A stretch of DNA of 64,000 nucleotides from Peribacillus kribbensis DSM 17871 (GCF_000430765.1 NZ_KE387239.1:58856-122855); one strand, 5' to 3'. Shown: positions 1 to 9,067, numbered from the stretch's first letter. Notes: generated by a model from the sequence alone, not told the origin. Numbers and translations: made by a program.

Positions 1-1
1 T

Positions 2-823
2 ATGTCACCTATTGCCTTAGAAAATGCCCTTTTAGAAAGGGCCATTAATGATGATTTGCCAAAAGCCGTTATTGTCGTAAATCTATATGGACAAAGTGCA
101 AAGATGAATGAAATTTTATCAATCTGCAACAGGTTTGATGTTCCAATAATTGAAGATGCAGCTGAGTCACTGGGTTCCTTATATAAGGGGAAATGCAGCG
201 GTACGTTTGGAAAGTTTGGCATCTTCTCTTTCAACGGAAATAAAATCATTACAACCTCTGGCGGCGGTATGCTCGTTTCGGATGATACAGAAGCACTAAA
301 AAAGGCGCGGTTCCTTGCCACTCAGGCTAGAGACCCTGCCCTTCACTATCAGCACAGCACCATAGGGTTTAATTATCGGATGAGCAATATACTCGCGGGG
401 ATTGGGAGAGCTCAGCTAGAGGTGTTAGACAACAGGGTGGATAGGCGAAGAGAGATCTACTTACGTTATTTTGAGGAACTGGCTTCTATACCTGGAATTA
501 ACTTTATGCCTGAAATGGAAGGGACCATATCCAATAGATGGCTGACAGCGTTAACGATCGATAAAAATGAAGCTGGTATTTCCTCCTTAGATGTTATAAC
601 AGCCCTTGCTGAGGAAAACATTGAGGCCAGGCCGGTTTGGAAACCGTTGCATTTACAGCCAGTTTTCAATGGATATATGTTCTATTCACACAAAAAGGAA
701 GAGTCAATCGCCGAACAAATTTATAATAGCGGTATTTGCCTTCCATCGGGGTCAAGTATGACTGAGTCGGATATTATGAGAGTCGTAAACCGCGTAAAGG
801 GTGTGGCAAATGTAACAGTGTGA
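2..823 (+). CDS. DegT/DnrJ/EryC1-family sugar aminotransferase (EpsN-like), 5' end outside window
   Basis: PLP-dependent aminotransferase that would make an amino sugar (for example a UDP-bacillosamine-type precursor) for the exopolysaccharide. The visible 273 residues contain the family core: the PLP-ring aspartate in IIEDAAESLG (Asp52 of the fragment), the segment FSFNGNK with the Schiff-base lysine (Lys81), the following GGGM turn and the late GFNYRMSN motif. Family members are usually about 380-400 residues, so roughly 100 N-terminal residues lie upstream of the window and the ATG at position 2 is not the real start. It is followed after 33 bp by a SinR-like regulator, as expected for the end of an eps-type operon. 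EpsN is the best-known Bacillus homologue, but the exact sugar is an inference. Confidence 0.9.
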   Translation: MSPIALENALLERAINDDLPKAVIVVNLYGQSAKMNEILSICNRFDVPIIEDAAESLGSLYKGKCSGTFGKFGIFSFNGNKIITTSGGGMLVSDDTEALKKARFLATQARDPALHYQHSTIGFNYRMSNILAGIGRAQLEVLDNRVDRRREIYLRYFEELASIPGINFMPEMEGTISNRWLTALTIDKNEAGISSLDVITALAEENIEARPVWKPLHLQPVFNGYMFYSHKKEESIAEQIYNSGICLPSGSSMTESDIMRVVNRVKGVANVTV

Positions 824-856
824 GAGTTAACAAATTTGGATTAACGGGGTAATTAA

Positions 857-1204
857 ATGATCGGAAAAACCATTTATCATTTGAGGAAAAAACGGAATCT
901 TTCAATTTCGGAATTAGCTGAGAGAGCCGGCGTTTCGAAGTCATATATAAGCAATATCGAAAGAAACATTAACCAAAATCCCTCCATTCAGATTATTAAT
1001 AAAATTGCAGCTGTACTTGACACGGATGCTACGTCTCTCCTTACAAAAGAATTTGAAAATGAACAAGAACCGCTGATTGACATAGAGTGGATTCAGTTTA
1101 TTAATGATCTGAAAGAATCAGGGATAGAAAAAGAGGATATTCATCAATTTAAAACACTAATTGAATTTATTAAATGGCAGTCTGAAGTGCAAATGAAAAA
1201 ATGA
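857..1204 (+). CDS. SinR/SlrR-family HTH regulator inside the EPS operon
   Basis: DNA-binding regulator of 115 residues. Residues 5-60 form an HTH_3 (Xre) domain with the segment LSISELAERAGVSKSYISNI, almost the SinR recognition helix, followed by NPSIQII. Residues about 75-110 are a Sin dimerisation domain (IEWIQFINDLKESG and EFIKWQ), the part that in SinR binds SinI. A complete SinR is encoded separately at 21.2-21.6 kb, so this is a paralogue, comparable in role to B. subtilis SlrR, though it is SinR-sized rather than SlrR-sized. Its place in the polysaccharide gene series suggests feedback control of the operon or formation of mixed SinR heteromers (inference). The GTAATTAAATG context has only a weak ribosome site (ACGGGG). 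Confidence 0.9.
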   Translation: MIGKTIYHLRKKRNLSISELAERAGVSKSYISNIERNINQNPSIQIINKIAAVLDTDATSLLTKEFENEQEPLIDIEWIQFINDLKESGIEKEDIHQFKTLIEFIKWQSEVQMKK

Positions 1205-1217
1205 GGAGAAATTGGAC

Positions 1218-1943
1218 GTGGATAAAATACCAAAGATTATACACTATTGCTGGTTTGGCGGGAAGGAGAAACCACCTTTAATTAAACGGTGTATAAGCAG
1301 CTGGGAACAAATATTGTCTGATTATGAAATAAAAGAGTGGAACGAAAATAGCTTTGATTTAAACAGCAATGATTATGTAAGAGATGCTTATAAAGCTGGA
1401 AAGTTTGCATTTGTGAGTGATTTTGTAAGAGTGTTCGCGCTTTATAACTATGGAGGTATCTACCTTGATACGGATGTGGAAGTTTTTAAGAGCTTTAACG
1501 AATTTCTCCACTATGACTCTTTTTGGGGGTTTGAACAGGAGAATTACGTAGCAACAAGTACTATAGGAGCGGCTAAAGCAAATCAAATTATTGAAAAGTT
1601 CCTAAATTCTTATAATGAAAGGGATTTTATTAAGGAAGACGGGACATTGGATACTTTTACCAATGTGGCTTTGATTACCAAAATCTTAAAAGAATTAGGA
1701 GTAAAGCCAAACGGAGAAAAACAGGATCTGCCCGGTATGGGAATATTCTTTCCACAGACGTATTTCTCTCCCTACGATTATATCAATTGCAGAAAAATCA
1801 TTTCTGATAATACTTATGCTATGCATCATTTCTATAAAAGCTGGCTTCCTTTTTCATCCAGGGTCAAGGGTTTAATAAAAAACGTACTTGCAGCCATTAT
1901 TGGTGGAGAAAATATCGCAAGATTAAGAAAAGTTTATAAATAA
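1218..1943 (+). CDS. Glycosyltransferase family 32-like (capsular polysaccharide glycosyltransferase)
   Basis: Cytoplasmic glycosyltransferase adding a sugar during repeat-unit assembly. The N terminus IPKIIHYCWFGG is the hallmark of the Gly_transf_sug (DXD sugar-binding, GT32-like) family, and residues around GGIYLDTDVEVF carry the DTD metal/nucleotide-sugar motif. Two in-frame starts are possible: TTG at 1212, only 3 nt after GAGGAG, and GTG at 1218, 9 nt after it; I prefer GTG on spacing. The gene starts just after the SinR-like gene and is read in the same direction as all of the EPS operon. Sugar donor and acceptor cannot be read from sequence. Confidence 0.88.
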   Translation: MDKIPKIIHYCWFGGKEKPPLIKRCISSWEQILSDYEIKEWNENSFDLNSNDYVRDAYKAGKFAFVSDFVRVFALYNYGGIYLDTDVEVFKSFNEFLHYDSFWGFEQENYVATSTIGAAKANQIIEKFLNSYNERDFIKEDGTLDTFTNVALITKILKELGVKPNGEKQDLPGMGIFFPQTYFSPYDYINCRKIISDNTYAMHHFYKSWLPFSSRVKGLIKNVLAAIIGGENIARLRKVYK

Positions 1944-1960
1944 GAACTGGGTGAAAAGCA

Positions 1961-2584
1961 ATGAATGTTATGAAGAAGATAGTAAGTGTGCTGATAGCTG
2001 ACTGCAGAAACAGGGGGATATGGATCACATTTTTAATGAGTTTTTCATATCTGATAGCTGTATGCAGAGGGTTCATTTTTAAAATAATTTATCTCCGAAA
2101 CATTAGGGGTTCAATTTTCTTTCTACAATCAAAAAGCCGAATAGAAGTTTTTAATAAAAGGGCAAGGCTGAATATCGGAAGCTTCGTATTTATTAGAAAG
2201 AATGCCAGTATAAGAGTTGATTACAATGGTCAATTAAATATTGAAGAAAAAGTATTCATTAATGATAACTGCAATATTAACTGTATAAATAAGATATCCA
2301 TTGGAAGTAATACAAAGATTGCTCCCAATGTCTGTATCAATGACCATGATCACAATTACAAGACCAACCATGATCTACATCTTTTAACAGGAGAAGTGAA
2401 AATCGGCCAAAATGTATGGATAGGTTCAAATGTAGTGATTTTAAGAGATACGGTAATAGGCGATAACGCTGTAATTGCTGCAGGAAGTATTGTTAAAGGA
2501 GAAGTTCCAGCGAATTCGCTCTTCTTTAATAAAAGAGAGAATAGTTATATTCATTCCTATTACAAGGAAGCGGCAACTACATGA
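1961..2584 (+). CDS. Hexapeptide-repeat O-acyltransferase (LbH)
   Basis: About 207 residues. The N-terminal third contains hydrophobic segments (ITFLMSFSYLIAV). The C-terminal two thirds are imperfect hexapeptide repeats (IGSFVFI, IEEKVFI, IGSNTKIAPNVCI, IGQNVWIGSNVVI, IGDNAVIAAGSIV) typical of left-handed beta-helix acetyltransferases, with the catalytic-type histidines in NDHDHNYK. It probably acetylates a sugar of the exopolysaccharide repeat or its lipid-linked precursor. The start ATG at 1961 is followed by a second ATG at 1970; the ribosome site GGTG is weak, so either is possible. It sits 17 bp after the preceding glycosyltransferase. Confidence 0.87.
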   Translation: MNVMKKIVSVLIADCRNRGIWITFLMSFSYLIAVCRGFIFKIIYLRNIRGSIFFLQSKSRIEVFNKRARLNIGSFVFIRKNASIRVDYNGQLNIEEKVFINDNCNINCINKISIGSNTKIAPNVCINDHDHNYKTNHDLHLLTGEVKIGQNVWIGSNVVILRDTVIGDNAVIAAGSIVKGEVPANSLFFNKRENSYIHSYYKEAATT

Positions 2585-2614
2585 ACCTCTAAGGCCTATT
2601 GAAAGGAATTATGC

Positions 2615-3811
2615 ATGAAAAAAAGCATTTTAATAGCTGTTTATGATATGGAGATCGGCGGTATTGAAAGAAGCTTGATAAATATGCTCGAAAGTTTTAA
2701 CTATGATAATTATGAAGTTGACTTACTTATTTTTAATCATACAGGGGATTTCTTAAAGCTTATACCCGGTCAAGTTAACATTCTTCCTCAAGTCGCTCAA
2801 TATTCTATTTTTAGAAAATCTATTTATCAATGTGTTCAGGAAGGTCACGTTTCTCTTGCCCTAGTTAGAGTGCTGAGTAAATTTATGGGCAACTTTAAGG
2901 CGACCTTCAGAAGATTAGAAGAGGATTCGGGCTATATGCAGATGCAGCTTGCCTTAAAATATGCATCTGCATTTTTACCTCGCGTCAAAAAAGAGTACGA
3001 CGTAGTTATCAGTTATGCCTGGCCACACGATATATTGGCTAAAAAGGTGAAAGCCCATAAGAAAATAGCATGGATTCATACAGATTACAGTAAATTAGAA
3101 ATTGATAATAAGATTGATTATAGGATTTGGGACAGGTTCGATTATATTGCTTCAGTTTCTCAAGAATGCACCAATTCTTTTCTGAAAATGTATCCAGATC
3201 TAAAAAAGAGGATAGTGTTGATTGAAAATATTACATCTCCTGAATTTATAAAGAAAAGGGCTTTTGATACAGTGGTTTTTAGCAATCCAGAAAATTCCTT
3301 CCGGATCCTTTCTGTAGGGCGTCTTTCATATGTCAAAGGGTTTGACCTTGCGGTTAAATCTCTAAAAATTCTTTATGATAGAGGCTTTACAAATATTAAA
3401 TGGTACGTCATAGGATATGGTGGATATGAAAACGAATTAGAGGAATTGATATCACAGCATAATATGCAAAATAGCTTCATCTTATTAGGAAAAAAGACAA
3501 ATCCTTATCCTTATATGAAATTATGTGATATATATGTGCAGCCTTCTAGATACGAAGGGAAGGCTGTAACCGTAACAGAGGCAAAAATCTTAGGCAAGCC
3601 GGTTCTGATTACAAACTATCCTACAGCTAAAAGTCAGATTAACGATGGCGTCGATGGATTTATCTGTAAACTAAGCCCTGAAGATCTAGCAAATAGTATT
3701 GAGTCACTCTATCTAGATGAAGATAAAAGGAAATCAGTTGTAAGTAATATAAAGCAAGTTGACTATAGTAATTCCGAAGAATTAGAGAAACTGTACGCTA
3801 TTATAAAATAA
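2615..3811 (+). CDS. GT4-family glycosyltransferase (copy 1 of 3 paralogues)
   Basis: Glycosyltransferase of 398 residues with the GT-B fold. The N-terminal acceptor domain starts with a beta strand and the motif GGIERSLINML; the donor domain (from about residue 225) has ILSVGRLSYVKGFDLAVKSL and the PSRYEGKAVTVTEAKILGKP motif, whose EG..VTEA acidic pair binds the nucleotide-sugar. Its layout is shared nearly motif by motif with the genes at 6068 and 7272 (GG.EKSLISLL, NPYPY.K..DI, TNYPTA), so the three probably arose by duplication. It would extend the lipid-linked repeat unit at the cytoplasmic membrane face. Linkage specificity is not readable. Confidence 0.92.
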   Translation: MKKSILIAVYDMEIGGIERSLINMLESFNYDNYEVDLLIFNHTGDFLKLIPGQVNILPQVAQYSIFRKSIYQCVQEGHVSLALVRVLSKFMGNFKATFRRLEEDSGYMQMQLALKYASAFLPRVKKEYDVVISYAWPHDILAKKVKAHKKIAWIHTDYSKLEIDNKIDYRIWDRFDYIASVSQECTNSFLKMYPDLKKRIVLIENITSPEFIKKRAFDTVVFSNPENSFRILSVGRLSYVKGFDLAVKSLKILYDRGFTNIKWYVIGYGGYENELEELISQHNMQNSFILLGKKTNPYPYMKLCDIYVQPSRYEGKAVTVTEAKILGKPVLITNYPTAKSQINDGVDGFICKLSPEDLANSIESLYLDEDKRKSVVSNIKQVDYSNSEELEKLYAIIK

Positions 3812-3841
3812 TGCCGAAAAGAAAGAAGGGAGGGGTATTAA

Positions 3842-4873
3842 ATAGGAAATAAAGTTAGTGTAATTATCCCTGTATATAACGCAGAGCAATATTTACCTGC
3901 TTGTATTGAATCTCTTATTAACCAAAGCCTCAATGAGTGTGAGTTTATTTTCGTTAATGACGGATCAATAGATGATAGTGAAAAAGTAATTAATGAATAT
4001 AGACAAAAAGACAGCAGAATTCTGCTAATAAACCAGGAGAATCAGGGAGTTAGTGCGGCAAGAAACCATGGATTGGAGCTGGCAGGTGGTGAGTATGTTG
4101 GATTCGTTGATGCTGATGATTATGTAGAAGAGAGTATGTATGAAATTCTACATAATGCTGCCCAAAAAGATAATTGTGACATTGTGTTATCTAATCTCAA
4201 GGGAAGAGTGGACGGTCGTTCTCATGTGACCAAATATAAATTTCCAGCAGGTATCACTCTGGATAGAAGCTTTATAAAAAGAGAAGTTCTTCCCTACTTA
4301 ATTAAGGAGGATAACTTAAATAGTGTATGCAATAAGCTTTTTAAAAGAGATTTAATTCAAGAGTTTGAGATTAGATTCCCTGTTGGAGTTCCTCTTGGTG
4401 AGGATGGAATATTTAACCTTATGTTCTTTAATAAGGCCGGTAAGATGAAATATATTGATAGTGCGGGCTATTTCTATAGAGAAGTGACCGGCAGTGCGAC
4501 TCGTGATTTAAACGGAAAAGACTATTTTTACAGAGCGCTAGAAGTCTATAGGATGGACCTTAAAGAGTTGAGTGACATCGAAATTCAGCCAGAGTTAATC
4601 CAACAATTTAAGCAAAGAAAGCTGATAAAAAATGTATTGTCTTTTATACATCTATATTTAGAGCCATCTAATAAAATTAGCTTATTTAAAAGTTACAGAT
4701 ATATAAAGAATATGCTCAGCTCCCGAGAAGTTCAGAAGGCCCTTCCTATGTATTGTGAGGTAAGTCATTCTTCTTTGGGCCGTTATGAAAGATTTGTTCT
4801 CAACATGATGATAAAGAAATCATTTATTGGATTATACTGGGCAGCTGCGTACAGTAGATTTAGAAATAAATAG
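3842..4873 (+). CDS. GT2-family glycosyltransferase with apparent ATA start codon
   Basis: Family 2 glycosyltransferase, about 343 residues. The GT-A core begins at once with VSVIIPVYNAEQYLPACIES, followed by EFIFVNDGSIDDS and the DXD-type motif GFVDADDYV. The frame is open from just after a TAA at 3839-3841, yet no ATG, GTG or TTG exists in frame before codon 77 (TTG at 4073), which would delete the whole nucleotide-binding half. The codon right after the stop is ATA at 3842, placed 6 nt after a strong AGGGAGGGG ribosome site (3827-3835). I therefore place the start there: an unusual ATA initiation, or a real ATG changed by mutation or a base-call error. The stop overlaps the next frame. Confidence 0.85.
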   Translation: MGNKVSVIIPVYNAEQYLPACIESLINQSLNECEFIFVNDGSIDDSEKVINEYRQKDSRILLINQENQGVSAARNHGLELAGGEYVGFVDADDYVEESMYEILHNAAQKDNCDIVLSNLKGRVDGRSHVTKYKFPAGITLDRSFIKREVLPYLIKEDNLNSVCNKLFKRDLIQEFEIRFPVGVPLGEDGIFNLMFFNKAGKMKYIDSAGYFYREVTGSATRDLNGKDYFYRALEVYRMDLKELSDIEIQPELIQQFKQRKLIKNVLSFIHLYLEPSNKISLFKSYRYIKNMLSSREVQKALPMYCEVSHSSLGRYERFVLNMMIKKSFIGLYWAAAYSRFRNK

Positions 4874-4884
4874 TGTGGGGGAAA

Positions 4885-6054
4885 ATGATAACAATGAAAA
4901 TTATGATGTTTGCTCACGGTGGTAGTTTAAATCGCGGATGTGAAGCTATTGTTCGGTCATCCACAAATATTTTAAAAGAGAACATGAGGGATGTGAAGGT
5001 CTATCTTGCCTCTGATAAACCTGATACAGACCGAATTATTAACAAGTTGGATGGCATTTACGACGGGTCAAACAGTACGATAAAAAAATACTCAATACCA
5101 TGGTTTATTTCTTCGTTCAAAGTGAAGCTTTTTAAAGATGAATCTTATGCACTCGGCCTTATCCATAAAAATATAATCCAGCATATTAAGGATATGGATA
5201 TCTGTTTTTCAATTGGGGGAGATAATTATTGCTACGGTGAACAGCCGGCATGGTATGAGGTCGATAGGAGAGTAAAGGCTCAGGGAAAGAAGCTGGTTTT
5301 GTGGGGCTGTTCAATCGGTGAAGAAGATATGTCGGAAACCAAGATGGAGGATCTAAAATTATTCGATTTAATCCTGGCCCGTGAAACTTTAACATTTGAA
5401 ATGCTAAGAAACAGGGGGCTAAATAATGTAAGGTTATGTGCTGATCCTGCGTTTACTATGGAAAAGGAGGAGCTGGGACTGCCTTCCGGCTGGAAGGAGG
5501 GAAACACACTCGGGCTGAATTTTAGTCCATTAGTATGGAAGAGAAACAAAGAGTCGCATACAGCTATTAATAGTTTAATTGAACATATCCTTGAAACTAC
5601 AGATATGACAATAGCCTTAACACCCCACGTACTTCAAAGTGGAAATAATGATTACGAAGTACTGAAGGATTTTTATGAGAAATATAGCAATACCGGGAGA
5701 GTTATCCTTCTGCCCAATAACCTTAATGCCATTCAATATAAAGGATATATCTCAAGAATGAGGTTTTTTATAGGGGCCCGTACCCATGCTACCATTGCAG
5801 CTTATTCATCTTTAGTCCCAACAATGGTATTAGGATACAGTGTTAAATCTAAAGGAATAGCAAGAGACATTTTTGGGGAAGAGAAGCTTGTATTAGGGAT
5901 TAATGACATATCGGATAGCGATAAGTTAATCCAGTCTTTTAACAAGATGTATGTAGAAGAAGGGCAGTTAAAGGAAAGATTAAGAGTATCAATACCGAAA
6001 ATTAAGGCTATGTCTTACCGGGCAGTAGACTATGTTAGAGAGTTAGTACATTAA
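4885..6054 (+). CDS. Polysaccharide pyruvyl transferase family protein
   Basis: Member of the PS_pyruv_trans family (CsaB/EpsO-like), which transfers pyruvate from PEP to a sugar to form a ketal, or has related roles. Recognisable parts are the N-terminal GGSLNRGCEAIVRSS, the SIGGDNYCYG loop, LWGCSIGEED and the late GARTHATIAAYSSLVPT motif with the conserved histidine. Length about 390 residues fits the family. GTG 4873, ATG 4885 and ATG 4894 are in frame; homology begins at MKIMMFAHGG (4894), and GGGGGA lies just upstream, so the start is 4885 or 4894. It begins at the end of the GT2 gene. Pyruvylation would add negative charge to the matrix polymer (inference). Confidence 0.88.
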   Translation: MITMKIMMFAHGGSLNRGCEAIVRSSTNILKENMRDVKVYLASDKPDTDRIINKLDGIYDGSNSTIKKYSIPWFISSFKVKLFKDESYALGLIHKNIIQHIKDMDICFSIGGDNYCYGEQPAWYEVDRRVKAQGKKLVLWGCSIGEEDMSETKMEDLKLFDLILARETLTFEMLRNRGLNNVRLCADPAFTMEKEELGLPSGWKEGNTLGLNFSPLVWKRNKESHTAINSLIEHILETTDMTIALTPHVLQSGNNDYEVLKDFYEKYSNTGRVILLPNNLNAIQYKGYISRMRFFIGARTHATIAAYSSLVPTMVLGYSVKSKGIARDIFGEEKLVLGINDISDSDKLIQSFNKMYVEEGQLKERLRVSIPKIKAMSYRAVDYVRELVH

Positions 6055-6067
6055 GTTGAGGGATGTT

Positions 6068-7258
6068 ATGAAGAAAAATTTATTATTTGTAATACCCGGA
6101 CTTTCAGCCGGCGGAGGAGAAAAGAGTCTTGTAAGCTTACTTAACCAGCTAGACTTTAATTTATATAATGTTGACCTGTTTCTATTAAATCATGACGGCA
6201 TTTTTATGGACTTAATACCACGTGAAGTAAATATTCTTCCTTTACCAAAAGACTATAAAATATTCAGCATGCCTTTTCATAAGTCTATCTTTAAATTTCT
6301 GATACATGGGAGAATACTATTATCGTATTATCGCACTCTTTTCAGTGTAAATAATAAAAAAACAAAAAATGAATCACTTAAAGAACAGGACAACTGGAAG
6401 TACTTATCTAAAGCACTTAGTTGTCTGGATAAGAATTATGATGTAGCGGTTGGGTTTTTGGAAAAGACTTCAACTTACTTTTGTGTAGAAAAGGTTAAGG
6501 CAGACAAAAAAATAGGGTGGGTACATATTGATTACAACAAGTTAGGAATGGATCCAAATTATGATATTAGGTATTTTAATAAATTAAATCATATAGTAAC
6601 TGTTTCAGAAGAGTGTGCCAATATATTAAGAGAAAAGTTCCCTACTGAACAAAATAAGGTAAGGGTCATTCACAATATCGTTTCACCTGCAGCTATCAAG
6701 ATGATGGCTGATGAGAACAGTTCGAATGTGTTCAATAAAAAGTCCAATGAAATTATTATCCTTTCTATTGGAAGGCTCCATTATCAAAAAGGATTTGAAC
6801 TGGCAATCGGTGCTTGTAAAAACCTAGTTGAATTGGGATACAAGATAAAATGGCATGTTATTGGAGAAGGAGAAGAGCGTACCAAGTTAACTGGCCTTAT
6901 AAATAAATATAACTTACAGGATCACTTTATCCTTCTTGGAGTGAAACCAAATCCGTATCCTTATATTAAACAAGCTGATATTTTTGTAATGACTTCTAGA
7001 TTTGAGGGAAAATCCATTGCAATCGATGAAGCCAAAATATTAAACAAACCAATAGTTGTAACTAATTATCCAACAGCCCGTGATCAGTTACAAACTGGTA
7101 TCGATGGTCTAATTGTAGATATGGATCCGAAAGATATTTCCAAAGGAATTGAAAAATTGATCAAAGAAAAGAGTTATCGCGAGCAGATCATTTCCGCATT
7201 AGCCACCCAGCATTTAGGGACAGAGGATGAGATCAAAAAGTTTTACCAAATTATATAG
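6068..7258 (+). CDS. GT4-family glycosyltransferase (copy 2 of 3 paralogues)
   Basis: About 396 residues, GT-B fold. It begins MKKNLLFVIPGLSAGGGEKS and carries in the donor domain ILSIGRLHYQKGFELAIGAC, HVIGEGEER, NPYPYIKQADIF and TSRFEGKSIAIDEAKIL. The ATG at 6068 has GAGGG 5 nt upstream, so I prefer it over the TTG at 6056. It is the closest partner of the next gene: both share GWVHIDYNKLG/GWIHTDYNKLE, SEECANIL-type and NIVSPA/D segments. The pair most likely adds successive, possibly identical, sugars. It follows the pyruvyltransferase within 14 bp, consistent with one transcript. Confidence 0.92.
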   Translation: MKKNLLFVIPGLSAGGGEKSLVSLLNQLDFNLYNVDLFLLNHDGIFMDLIPREVNILPLPKDYKIFSMPFHKSIFKFLIHGRILLSYYRTLFSVNNKKTKNESLKEQDNWKYLSKALSCLDKNYDVAVGFLEKTSTYFCVEKVKADKKIGWVHIDYNKLGMDPNYDIRYFNKLNHIVTVSEECANILREKFPTEQNKVRVIHNIVSPAAIKMMADENSSNVFNKKSNEIIILSIGRLHYQKGFELAIGACKNLVELGYKIKWHVIGEGEERTKLTGLINKYNLQDHFILLGVKPNPYPYIKQADIFVMTSRFEGKSIAIDEAKILNKPIVVTNYPTARDQLQTGIDGLIVDMDPKDISKGIEKLIKEKSYREQIISALATQHLGTEDEIKKFYQII

Positions 7259-7271
7259 TAGGTGACGGTTA

Positions 7272-8486
7272 TTGAAGAAAAAAGTATTATTTGTCATGAA
7301 TAAGCTTGTATGCGGTGGTGCAGAAAAGTCCCTTATTTCTTTGCTGGAAAGAATAGATTATTCCAGGTATGATGTGGATCTCTTTCTTTTCAAGCATGAA
7401 GGTATCTTTTTGAACAAACTGCCAAAAGAAGTAAATCTCCTGTCGGAGCCTAAATATTATAAATACTTTGATATGCCGATTAATATGTCAATTTTACAGC
7501 TGTGTAGACAAAAAAAACTTCACTATGCTATTTTCCGAGTGATATTAGGTTGTTTGGCAAAACTTGAAAAAAATAGTGCGTTGATTGAACAAAAGTTTTG
7601 GAGATTTATGTCTAAGGCTCTTGAAAATCTCCCAAATGAATATGATGCAGCTATAGGGTATTTAGAAAAGAACCCTATTTATTTTTGTGTAGATAAGGTT
7701 AATGCGAAAAAGAAATTTGGATGGATTCATACTGATTATAACAAACTTGAAGTTAATCCGGATATGGATCATTTTTATATCAAAAAGCTAAATAAGCTCA
7801 TAACTGTATCAGATGATCTTGTTAACATTCTTAAAAATAAATTCCCGAATAGTCAGGGTAAGATTATGTGTATGCATAATATAGTTTCTCCCGATATCAT
7901 TAGAAGCTTATCGCGAGAAAATGTTGATATCGATCACAACGACAGTCAGAGCAAAATCATGGTTTCTGTAGGAAGATTAGCAAAAGAAAAGGGCTTGGAC
8001 ATTGCACTTGATGCCGTTTATCATCTAATTGTTAACAAAGGGTATGACTTGAAATGGTTAGTAATAGGTGAGGGAGATATGAGAACGACATTAGAATCTA
8101 AAATTAAAGAATTCAATCTCCACGAAAGAGTGAAACTTCTTGGATTAAAGGAAAATCCGTATCCATATATTAAACGGGCTGATATTTTCTTACAAACCTC
8201 CAGGTATGAAGGTAAGTCAATTTCAATTGATGAAGCAAAAATATTAGGTAAACCTATAGTTATTACTAATTTCGAGACAGCCGAAAATCATATAAATGAC
8301 GGTGAAACAGGTTTAATCGCAGAAATGACAGCTCATTCTGTTGCTGATAAAATTGAACTCCTGCTAACTGATGATATATTACGGACTTCACTAATTAACA
8401 ATTTAAATAATCAAGACTTTGGAACGGAGATTGAAGTAAACAAGCTGTATGAATTAATAGAAGGAGAGGGAACGCAAGCATGTTGA
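7272..8486 (+). CDS. GT4-family glycosyltransferase (copy 3 of 3 paralogues)
   Basis: 404 residues, GT-B fold, TTG start at 7272 behind AGGTGA. Motifs: CGGAEKSLISLLERIDY at the N terminus, SVGRLAKEKGLDIALDAV and TSRYEGKSISIDEAKILGKP in the donor half. Its 3' end overlaps the following acyltransferase start by 7 nt, which suggests translational coupling. It matches the neighbouring GT4 gene at 6068 along its whole length and the one at 2615 less closely, so a tandem duplication is the simplest origin. Substrate unknown. Confidence 0.92.
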   Translation: MKKKVLFVMNKLVCGGAEKSLISLLERIDYSRYDVDLFLFKHEGIFLNKLPKEVNLLSEPKYYKYFDMPINMSILQLCRQKKLHYAIFRVILGCLAKLEKNSALIEQKFWRFMSKALENLPNEYDAAIGYLEKNPIYFCVDKVNAKKKFGWIHTDYNKLEVNPDMDHFYIKKLNKLITVSDDLVNILKNKFPNSQGKIMCMHNIVSPDIIRSLSRENVDIDHNDSQSKIMVSVGRLAKEKGLDIALDAVYHLIVNKGYDLKWLVIGEGDMRTTLESKIKEFNLHERVKLLGLKENPYPYIKRADIFLQTSRYEGKSISIDEAKILGKPIVITNFETAENHINDGETGLIAEMTAHSVADKIELLLTDDILRTSLINNLNNQDFGTEIEVNKLYELIEGEGTQAC

Positions 8487-9040
8487 ACCGCTTGAAGAGC
8501 ACTTTGTTAAGAAGAATGGGGAAAATTAGTAATGAAGAGTTGACAGTTAATGCCTGTATTTCTAGAGGAATGAAAGTAGGAAAAGGATGTCATGGACTTG
8601 CAGCGTGCACCATTGATTATGCCCATTGCTGGCTTATTGAAATAGGTAAACATGTAACCTTTGCCCCGCAGGTCTACCTTCTTGCTCATGATGCAAGCAC
8701 CAAACGGTATTTAAATTTTACCAAGATTGCTAAAGTTAAAATTCATGACCATGCTTTTATTGGAGCGAGAGCCCTTATCATGCCGGGGGTTTCAATTGGA
8801 GAAGGATCCATTATTGCGGCAGGCAGCGTAGTAACTAAATCAGTTCCAGCAGGATTTGTGGCCGGTGGTAATCCAGCTAAGATCTTATGTACTACGACGG
8901 ATTATATTTCTAAGCATAGGAACAAGATGCAAAATTCACATATTTATGATGGTTCATGGACCATAGGCAATGATATTTCAATAGAAATGTGCAAAACCAT
9001 GTCAAATGAGCTAGAGAGTTCACAAGGATATGTAAAGTAG
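8480..9040 (+). CDS. Hexapeptide-repeat sugar O-acetyltransferase
   Basis: 186 residues, trimeric LbH acetyltransferase type. Repeats include IEIGKHVTFAPQVYL, VKIHDHAFIGARALI, MPGVSIGEGSIIAAGSVV and the family C-terminal signature VAGGNPAKIL; LLAHDAS supplies the expected catalytic histidine. It starts inside the end of the upstream GT4 gene. Probable role: O-acetylation of a sugar in the exopolysaccharide unit. It differs from the acyltransferase at 1961 by lacking the N-terminal hydrophobic region, so the two probably act on different positions or at different stages (inference). Confidence 0.88.
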   Translation: MLNRLKSTLLRRMGKISNEELTVNACISRGMKVGKGCHGLAACTIDYAHCWLIEIGKHVTFAPQVYLLAHDASTKRYLNFTKIAKVKIHDHAFIGARALIMPGVSIGEGSIIAAGSVVTKSVPAGFVAGGNPAKILCTTTDYISKHRNKMQNSHIYDGSWTIGNDISIEMCKTMSNELESSQGYVK

Positions 9041-9067
9041 CTTTTTAAATAGATAAAGAAAGGATTT

